64,000 bases of DNA from the NCBI GenBank assembly GCA_001599755.1, contig BCHX01000001.1:806001-870000 (forward strand), written 5' to 3'. The DNA is from Gliomastix tumulicola (taxonomy: Eukaryota > Ascomycota > Sordariomycetes > Hypocreales > Bionectriaceae). The translations under genes were made by a program, and so were the position numbers. Below the pieces are notes generated by a model. It had not been told where the DNA came from. It was given only the letters and a program-made list of their open reading frames with translations, and did no database searches. This document shows positions 56,069-64,000 of the stretch, in pieces (positions within the stretch are counted from its first letter, which is position 1; each line of letters starts with the position of its first letter).

Positions 56069-57764
56069 CACGACAGCTGTCCAAGAGAGTGAAGATGAAC
56101 TTTGGTATGTAACAATCACTGAATGCGGCTCAAATCGCCCATTGGCAATGGACATTGGTCGCCTTTTTAACATCCTTCATTGCACTATCTCTTAAGATTT
56201 ATGACGACAAAGACGGTAACATATGTAGCATTCTCACGTCAATGAGGGCGCTGTGTTGGCTCAAGCCTAAACCCAATTCCCGTTTGCGCAGGTTACAAGG
56301 TTAAGACAAGGTAGGCATTAGGCATCGTCTTGGCTGCTCTTCACGTCGGTGGCAAAGCACAGAACTAGATTGCTTCAATGAGTCCAAAGCCCCCCGTCCC
56401 CATTCCCATGTGCACGCGAACACGGTTCCATGTCTCAATCCTCGCGGCCCCCTGGGGAAATATTCGACAGAGACAAGGGAGGCGTCGGAACATGATCCAG
56501 ACGAAAGCGGCCATGTCTGTACGCGGCGACGCGTGGCTGAGCCAAACAACTGGAGCTGAGCTGAAAACGGTGAGACGGGACACACGACAGGACAGGTCTC
56601 ACGTGTGCGCCCTCGCCCGCAGGAAGCAGTTGCAACCACACCAATCTGCAAGGGGAAACCACGAGAGGACATGATCACATCTTTTGGGAGAGATCGCTGT
56701 GCAGCCAATATATGTAGACGGACCGGGAGCCGGGAAAAAGGGAGCAGCTCGTCGTATCCGTACCTAACTATTGGTAGATTGCATGATAGAGGAACTGCAC
56801 TACCCCCCACCCTTCTGATCGCTTAGCCTGACAGTGACAAGTCCCAGCCGTGCTAACCTGACTCGTCTGGTAGGTATTGGGAATGGAATGTTTCATGTTT
56901 TGGTAGCTCCCGCAGGACGCTGATCCTCTGATCCTCGCCGTGTCTGGGCGTCCGACTGCTGGAGACCGTGGCTGCGGCAACGTTGCCAACGGGCCAAATG
57001 GACAGATTGACAGATTGACAGATTGACAGATGACACCATCGCTGCCCTGCTGCCTCGGGCTCGCTGTCCCTTCTCAGTAACTAATCGTCGAGTCAATCGT
57101 GATTTGCGAAGGAGGTGTTCCCTGACAAGCATCAAACTTCCGGCTTCATTCCATCCGTGCCACGTCGAAATTGCGAGACAGGAGGCCTTCTGAAATCTGC
57201 ATCCACTCTCCAGTGGACTCAGCCCACTGAAGCCACTGGAAATAGGGAGCCCGAGCCCCCACCCGATTTTCTTAGCGGCTGGGGCCCAGCGAGAGACAGA
57301 ATTCCAGGATTGGATCTCGTCCAGCTTCGATTTTCGATCTCTTGATTTCGGCCACCAAGACAGAGAGACAGCTCGTCCCATTCTGGCTCCCCGCCCTGCC
57401 TCTATCCCTTCACGAGGGTTACACGCCCTTTTTTCCCTATTTCCTATTTCGTGTGTTCCTTCTTCTTCAGACTTGGTCGTCGCCCCCGTTCTGCGATTGA
57501 ACCCGTCTGCCTCCTCTTGTCTTCCTCCAACCATTCCTCGACGGCGTCATCATCTCTTAGACCACGTTTCTTATCAATCCACCCTTCTGCTTCTGCCTCA
57601 ATGTCTTCATAGCCTGTGCCTCCAGCTCGTCTCCCGTCCCCCCGAAGGTACCCTGCGACGACTTCCCCTCGAAACAGCGACTTCCGCCCGCCGTCTGTCC
57701 AGGGGTCGGAAAGGAGGTGCGCAAGCCGATCCCCTCGAACTCGACAGCCTCGCAGAAATCCGCC
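56069..57764. other. Divergent intergenic region
   Basis: No gene supported; ORFs such as 56301-56810 and 56893-57534 lack motifs. It includes an 8-bp tandem repeat (57001-57032) and a CT-rich leader (about 57420-57600) before the GT32 gene. Confidence 0.5.
57001..57032. repeat. Four tandem copies of an 8-bp unit
   Basis: GACAGATT is repeated three times, followed by GACAGATG. It is a short tandem repeat in intergenic DNA, likely length-variable. Confidence 0.75.
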
Positions 57765-59059
57765 ATGATCAACTCACGCCGCGCCATCGTAGCGGCCGTC
57801 TTCATCCTCATTGTCTTCTTCTTAATATCCCGATCTCACACCGACTCGAAGCCGCACCTCGACACGACATCCTCCTCTTCCTCTTCTTCCTCGACGACGA
57901 ACCCGAACCCGAACAGCAACAAGGATGACGCTGACAGCGGCAGCAGCGCCGCCAAGGGCGAGGGCGGCAGCAGCAGCAGCAGCAGCAGCCCAGCATCGCC
58001 AAACACACAGCACCACCACCACCAAGACATCATCCCAGAGGGCTCGGCGGGCGGCCTCGTCATCGACCGCCCGCCGCCGCCGCGCACGCCGCGCAAGCCC
58101 ACGGCGGACATGTCCAACCTCGCGACGTACGACAAGCTCGCCTACGCCTACCCGTACGACGTGACGGCCAGGTTCCCCGCCTACATCTGGCAGACGTGGA
58201 AGCAGACGCCCGCCGAGCCCGGGTTCCAGTTCCGCGAGCAGGAGGCGTCGTGGTCGGAGCAGCACCCGGGCTTCGTGCACGAGGTCATCACGGACGAGCT
58301 GGCCGTCAGCCTGCTGCGCCTCCTGTACGCGACGGTGCCCGAGGTGCTCGAGGCCTACGACGCGCTGCCGCTGCCCGTGCTCAAGGCGGACTTCTTCCGG
58401 TACCTGATCCTGTACGCGCGGGGGGGTATCTACTCGGACATCGACACGTACGCCATCCAGAGCGCGCTCGTCTGGCTCCCCGACGAGGTGCCCCGCGACA
58501 CTGTGGGCTTGGTCATCGGCATCGAGGCCGACCCGGACAGGCCCGACTGGAAGGACTGGTACTCGCGCCGCATCCAGTTCTGCCAGTGGACGATCCAGAG
58601 CAAGCCGGGTCACCCCGTGCTGCGCGACATCATCGGCCGCATCACCAAGGAGACGCTGTCGCTCAAGCGCTCCGGCAAGCTCGCCAGCTTCCTGGGCAAC
58701 AACGTCGTCGACCTGACGGGGCCGGCCGTCTGGACCGACACCGTCATGGACTACTTCAACGACGAGCGCTACTTCGACCTGTCGTCGAGCCCCGGGACCA
58801 TCGACTACCACAACTTCACGGGGATGACGACGCGGAAGAGGGTCGGCGACGTGGTGGTGCTGCCCATCACGAGTTTCTCGCCGGGTGTTGGTCAGATGGG
58901 CGCCAAGGAGCCCGACGACCCGATGGCTTTTGTTAAGCACGATTTTGAGGGTGAGTCCTCGGGAAGTCTCAGCATTGATAAGGCAAAGCTAACAATTATG
59001 GTGCAGGAACATGGAAGCCCGAAAGCGAGCGTCACATCGGCGAGCAGACCAAACGATGA
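57765..59059 (+). CDS. Och1-like GT32 glycosyltransferase
   Basis: Two exons (57765-58950, 59007-59059) give 412 residues; the intron has a GTGAGT donor and a GTGCAG acceptor. The start MINSRRAIVAAVFILIVFFLI is a signal anchor (type II, Golgi). A 90-residue Ser/Pro/His-rich stem with poly-Ser follows. The catalytic domain starts at FPAYIWQTWKQTP and contains KADFFRYLILYARGGIYSDI with the DXD motif at 225-227, both hallmarks of GT32 (Och1, capsular polysaccharide synthesis type). After splicing the C-terminus reads FEGTWKPESERHIGEQTKR, as in Och1-like proteins; the unspliced frame gives an unrelated tail. It probably adds mannose in N-glycan outer chains; exact linkage unknown. The frame extends upstream to 57717 without an ATG. 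Confidence 0.9.
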
Positions 59060-60005
59060 GCAGCACCGTCGACGAACATTCGGGCCATAAAACATATATC
59101 AAAAGGGGACACGAGAACGGGGTTCCTCGCTATCAGTACACAGAACGGTTAACGCCCGGGCACGACATATTTGTTCTTCCTTGCTTTCTGCTGGTCCTTC
59201 GACCCTCCTTCGTTCAAAGTATATACTGCGATTCCTGTCATTTCGGTACGGGCGCAAGGGTAACAGAAGCCCGGCGCAAGGGTGTCAAGGCGCAACGGAC
59301 TGTTCTTCAGTGCGCCGTCCCCAGGCTAGGGAGGGCGCGGTGCTCCCCCCGTAAGGGACGCACGCGGAGAGGCAGAGAGGGAGGGATGTTTGAAGCTGGG
59401 GCCGTCTCTTGGGGGATGGCTCTTTGCAGGAGTTGTTTTTGTTAGATATCGGTTCAGGATAGACTTGCACATGGAATGGACTTGTCCCCGAAGCCCGACT
59501 GGGGTCTTGGCTGACAGCTACAGTACACACGTACTCGTGATTTGCCTTCTTCAATCAATGGACGAGAGTGAACTTGCCCAGCATCAATCAAGCCGCTCAT
59601 TCTCCATGCCATTGAGGCCACTCATTCACTGCCCGTGCCGCCCGACTGAAACCGGGCTGTGTCTCTGTCGGAGTTCTTCCCCCCTCGGCGCCAACTCCAT
59701 GCAGGCCAATTGGCCTAAGCCGAATCAGTCACTTCCATTGGCCAAACAGAGCTCCAGCTTCCCCAGGGCGATCCCAGCTCGATTCTTGGAGAAACAGCCC
59801 GGCCGATGCGGGGAAAACCACACCCAGAAGGCATAAGACGGGCGGGTAAGTCCTCCGTCTCGTGCTTCACGGGTCTCTTCTTCTTCCTCATTTCCCCCTC
59901 ATGACACTCGTTTCTCAGCGGTGACGTGGTTTTCCTTCTTTTCAATTCGCTGTCGTCGGCCTCTCTTCAGTAGGAGCTATTGACCTGCTCGGTCTGCACA
60001 CAGCC
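59060..60005. other. Intergenic
   Basis: No gene seen. Sequence just before 60006 is CT-rich, the likely leader of the acyl-CoA synthetase. Confidence 0.5.
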
Positions 60006-60044
60006 ATGCTCCTCACCCGAGCGACCTCCTCGAGAAGAGGGCAC

Positions 60045-60075
<31 letters not shown>

Positions 60076-61997
60076 TCCTGAGGAGCACACACGCCGCTCT
60101 GCCGCTCTCGCAGGCAAGACGGCGGTACTCTTCCAACCTCAGCATCCGCACCGGCCCGTCCTCGCCGGCGCTGTATCGGGGCACGATCCCGGAGCACTTC
60201 GCCGAGACGGTCTCGCAGCACGGCGACCGCCCGGCCGTGATTGCTCGCTCCCCGATCCCGAGTGCGTCGTCTTTGTCGCCCGCCGAGACGGCGCTCACGT
60301 TCTTTGACCTCGACATCCTCTCCAACCGGCTTGCTGCGTCACTCGCATCTCTGGGTGTGCGTAAGGGCGACCGTGTAGCTGTCAGTCTCGGCAACGGCGC
60401 GCCCTTTGCCGCATTGACATACGCCCTCTTCAAGCTGGGCGCCGTCCTCGTCCCGCTGAACCCGACGTTCACTGCCGCACAGGTGACGAGTGCGCTGGCC
60501 CATCTGGAAGCCGAGGTCCTCGTCATCGGCGCCGTGACGGACTTGGCGTACCGCCCGGGCAAGGGACGCAGCAACGAAGCCCTCCTACGCACCGTCCTCG
60601 GCGGCCACCTCGAAGGCAGCAAGATCCAGAGCGAAGCCGTCCCGTCCCTCCGCGAGATCGTCGTCCTCGACAACAGACCAAGCCACCCGGACGTCTCCTT
60701 CGAACTGCACCGCTACCCGTGCCTCACCCTCTACGACGACCTCCTCTCGTCGTCCTCGTCGTCGTCATCTTCTTCATCTGGCCCCGTGACACCCTCGTCG
60801 CCGCTGCGCCCGTCCGACGTCATCAACATCCAGTTCACATCGGGGACGACCTCCATGCCCAAGGCCGCCATGCTCTCGCACACGTCCATCCTCAACAACG
60901 GACGCATCATCGCCGCGCGCATGGGACTCGATCCTTCGGACCGCATCGTCGTCCCGCCGCCGCTGTTCCACTGCTTCGGCTCCGTGCTGGGCTACATGGC
61001 CACCGCGACGACGGGCGCCGCCATCCTCTTCCCCTCGCCGGCGTTTGACCCCTTCGCGACGGTGCGCATGTGTGCCGCGCACGACGCCACGGGTCTGTAC
61101 GGCGTCAGCACCATGTTCGTCGCCGTCCTCGAGGCGCTGGACGCAGACATCGCGGAGGGGAGGACGACGACGACGACGACGACGACGTCCGTCCAGCAGC
61201 CGAGGAGTCTGAGGAAGGGCATCGCGGCGGGGAGCTCCGTGCCGTCGAACCTCATGCGCACGGTGCAGTCGAGGCTCGGGCTGGAGGACCTCGTCATCTG
61301 CTACGGCATGACCGAGACCGCGCCCGTCAGCTGCATGACGCGTCCGACCGATCCCTTCGAGCACCGCACGACGACCGTCGGCACGCCGATGCCGCACACC
61401 ACCGTCAAGATCGTGCACCCGTCCGACCGCGCTGTCATCCTGCCCCTCGGCGAGAAGGGCGAGCTCGCGGCTTCGGGCTACCTGACCATGCAGGGGTACT
61501 TCAACGACGCGGCCAAGACGGCGGAAGTACGCACCGAGGAGGTGAATCCCGCGACGGGCGAGACGGAGGTCTGGGTGTACAGCGGCGACGAGGCGTGCAT
61601 GGACGCCGACGGCTTCGTGCAGATCACGGGCCGCATCAAGGACCTCATCATCCGCGGCGGCGAGAACATCCACCCGCTCGAGATCGAGAACGTGCTCTTC
61701 CAGTGCCCCGGCGTGCAGGAGGTGTCCGTCGTCGGCGTGTCCGACGAGCGGCTGGGGGAAGCCGTGGCCGCGTTTGTGATCCCGCATAAGGGGTGGGATA
61801 CAAGCGGAAGCGGTTCGGGGGAACACAGCTTAAGTGAAGATGATGTGCGGACCTGGGTGCGGGAGAAGCTGAGCGGGCATCTGGTGCCCAAGTACGTCTT
61901 CTGGCTGGAGGAGTATCCCAAGACGGCGAGCGGGAAGATACAGAAGTTCAAGCTGAGGGAGATGGGCGAGAAGTTGATCGCCGAGGGGCAGTCATGA
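60006..61997 (+). CDS. Acyl-CoA synthetase (AMP-forming), probably mitochondrial
   Basis: An intron-free frame of 663 residues. The N-terminus MLLTRATSSRRGHRAAAAAA is Arg/Ala-rich without acids, like a mitochondrial presequence. Adenylate-forming motifs: FTSGTTSMPKAAMLSH at about residues 277-292 (P-loop), YGMTETAPVSC (ATP/AMP binding), YSGDEACMDADGF, GRIKDLIIRGGENIHPLEIE (hinge region) and PKTASGKIQKFKLRE with the catalytic Lys. Overall it resembles ACSF2-type medium-chain acyl-CoA ligases, which activate fatty acids with ATP and CoA. In-frame tracts of Ala (near residue 18), Ser (near 249) and Thr (near 387) are coded by trinucleotide repeats and sit in loops. Substrate chain length cannot be told. 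Confidence 0.9.
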
Positions 61998-62619
61998 AGA
62001 CGCTGTCTTTGAGTTGCATGCAGCCTTGATAGTGTGAGCGAGTTTCTGTATATAAGCACCATCTATCTACTCGTACATAGCCAATTTCGAGGTAGTTCAG
62101 CGTCCAAATGTTGATGACAGGGTCACAAAGCCATGGGCAGCGCCCCTAGGAACTACAGTCTTCACAGACAGCCATTCCACTGTAAGTTCTCGCACTAAGC
62201 ATCAAGCACGACGGGCAATGAAACAACGTCGAGAAATAGTCTCTTTTGACATCAGGTCCCCCTGCGGTCCAGCGCGTGGTGAGTTGGGCAGCCAAAGCTT
62301 CTCGGCATCACGCCCTCTATATCATCTACGCATTCCCAGCTCCTCCCCAAACGCAACCCCGGGAGGGCCCTTGGGAGACCACCTTCATCATGGAAGCCAG
62401 AAAGTTGAAAAAAGCAGCAGCAAACAGAAAAGCAAAAGAGGGCGAACTATATCAGGGAGTATCAGGAAATAAGGAAGATAGGAATCATGTGGCCGTCCCT
62501 CGTCCCAACGCCCAAAACGCCCGTTTGTGTCCCCGCGAGAAAAAGAAGTTCGTATCGCTCGCCGGTGCTTGTCGAGAAGAAGAAAAGAGACATCGCACTC
62601 TGCCCCCGTCACCCCTCTT
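61998..62619. other. Intergenic, convergent
   Basis: No gene seen between the convergent synthetase and ceramide synthase genes; overlapping ORFs at 62218-62797 have no motif and run into the ceramide synthase exon. Confidence 0.5.
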
Positions 62620-63973
62620 CTACTCGACCTGCTTCTCGCATCCGATGCGGCCCAGGAGCTCCTTGCGGTCGCTGTGTCCCGGCAGACTCACGCCGGAGCT
62701 GTTGGCCTGGATCTTGACGCCGTGCCTGCGCTCCCAGCTCTTCCAGTCGAGGCTCTCGGCGCCGACCTCCTCCTGCAGGGCCTCGGCCTCCTCGTAGATG
62801 AACTCGTCCTCCTCCTCCTCTTCCTCCTCTTCCTCCTCGCCCTCGTCGTCGCTGCGGCTGTCCTCGGCGCCGTTGCCGCTGATGACCTTGACGGCGACGC
62901 GGACAATCATGGAGAACCAGATGACGAGGAGGACCTGGAGGAAGAGGAGCGGGGTGAGGAACGCCCACTTGATCGTCTCGTTGTAGCAGACGCGGCCGGT
63001 TGAGTTGATGAAGGGCTCCACGAGGTAGAAGTAGCCCGAGGGTGTCGGGGAAGGGCCGACGAGGTTGGCGTTGCTGCCCTGGAAGCAGCCGTTGGGCATG
63101 ATGCTCGGGGTGTGGGCGTAGATGGACCAGCAGACCATCATGAAGGAGACGTGTCGGACGGCGAGCCACGTGACCATGAAGATGCCGAAGGCATAGTCGC
63201 AGGCGTTCGTGAAGCCGGAGTACTTGAGGCACTTGGCGATCTGTTACTCTTGTCAGCTAGCCGGAACCCAAATCACATCACACAGACAGTCCGTCACTTA
63301 CACCGAGCTGGAGATCACCGACGTCCATGAGCACCAGGATCAGGGTGCCAACGCGGGTGTGGTGGTAGCTGTAGCACGCGCAGATGAGGGCCGACGTGAT
63401 GAAGTGGTGACTCATCATCTGCCAGTGATCCTTCCGGCGCTCCTCGATGTTGGTAACGATGATCTGCTGCAGCCAGAAGGCCCACTGCGCCAGGATGTAG
63501 CCCTTCATGATGCCGGAGAGCTCCCGATCGGGCCACGAGGTCCACAGCTCCCGCAGATTCAGAAAGAAGGGCGACGTGACATAAAGGTACTTCGACAAGT
63601 GTTAGCTTCTCTGGCTGTACTCCCTCCCCCGCTCCAACCAAGGCGGTTGTCAAACTTACCACTCCCAGCGACCAGAAGAAGGTGTAGTAGACGATCATCC
63701 ACCCTTGCTCCGTGAAGCGAGTGAGCTCCTTGCGCTTGGTGATGCCCTGGAGCTTGCCCAGCGGCGCGAGAATTGACTCCATGGTGCCGGCGCGCAGGCC
63801 CGTGAAGAGGACGATGCAGAAGAGGATCAGGTACGTGTCGTCGATGCCGACGGCGTACTTGCCAGACGCGGCATTGTAGTAAGAGAGGTGGAAGAACTTG
63901 TGCGTGATTGACCGGGCCTTGGGGATGAATGCATGCGCAAGGAACAGGAGGGCCAGGAGGTTGAACGAGAGGC
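62620..63973 (-). CDS. Ceramide synthase (LAG1/TLC domain), 5' end outside window
   Basis: Three exons are in the window (63973-63660, 63589-63302, 63240-62620), joined by introns with GTAAGT donors. An acceptor (CTAG at 63977-63974) shows that at least one more exon lies beyond the right edge. The TLC domain is clear: the Lag motif region HHFITSALICACYSYHHTRV is followed by LILVLMDVGD, giving the conserved His-His and Asp-Asp residues. Several hydrophobic segments precede and follow it. The cytosolic C-terminus has an acidic tract of about 18 Glu/Asp and ends CEKQVE. The enzyme joins fatty acyl-CoA to a sphingoid base in the endoplasmic reticulum. Fungi usually have two such paralogues (Lag1 and Bar1 types); which one this is cannot be decided without the N-terminus. 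Confidence 0.9.
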
Positions 63974-64000
63974 CTAGACGTTCCAATTGTCAGTGATCCA

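Noticed and set aside
1..64000. CRISPR array, riboswitch, rRNA or secondary-metabolite core gene
   Set aside because: None of the expected repeats or signature motifs were found on reading through the window; the genome is eukaryotic.

Overview
The window looks like nuclear DNA of a filamentous ascomycete (Pezizomycotina, probably a Sordariomycete). Short introns (about 55-110 bp) with GTRNGT donors and RCTRAC-type branch sites, a HET-domain protein, a Zn2Cys6 regulator, pyrimidine-rich leaders, GC-rich coding DNA and long intergenic stretches all point that way. No rRNA, tRNA, CRISPR array, autonomous transposon or secondary-metabolite core gene was seen. Exon borders were read by hand from splice signals and reading phase; each spliced model given closes to a whole number of codons, except the gene at 18464, whose intron is unresolved.

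Layout. 1-9.4 kb: a HET protein cut by the window edge, a secreted M28 aminopeptidase, a secreted calcineurin-like phosphoesterase and a TPR protein. 9.4-18.4 kb: a gene desert. 18.4-23 kb: two unrecognised proteins, one low-complexity and one acidic. 23.6-31.4 kb: an NAD(P)-binding protein, two very small Cys-containing proteins on either side of an RNA 3'-phosphate cyclase (RtcA), and a polytopic membrane protein. 32.7-42.8 kb: a four-carbon acid-sugar kinase (DUF1537/OtnK-like), a Zn2Cys6 regulator, a decayed kinase-like fragment, an anion-type MFS permease and a homoserine-dehydrogenase-like/SAF oxidoreductase, which together look like a catabolic cluster for a sugar acid. 43-47.4 kb: a type II membrane glycosyltransferase and a copper amine oxidase whose start codon is preceded by a 71-base C tract (G on the + strand). 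48.4-56.1 kb: a dynamin-like GTPase divergent from an OTT_1508-like deaminase-fold protein, then two inverted BTB/POZ paralogues of equal length with a conserved intron. 57.7-64 kb: an Och1-like GT32 glycosyltransferase, a mitochondrial-type acyl-CoA synthetase and a ceramide synthase (TLC/LAG1) cut by the right edge.

The best candidate for an undescribed system is the acid-sugar cluster at 32.7-42.8 kb. A permease for organic anions could import a tetronate-like acid, the SAF oxidoreductase could oxidise or rearrange it, the DUF1537 kinase could phosphorylate it, and the zinc-cluster protein could control them. The permease/oxidoreductase divergent promoter holds a CGG-N10-CCG palindrome and CreA-like sites. 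Second comes the dynamin/deaminase/BTB neighbourhood, which has an accessory, possibly defence-like flavour. Pathway, substrate and defence roles are inferences.
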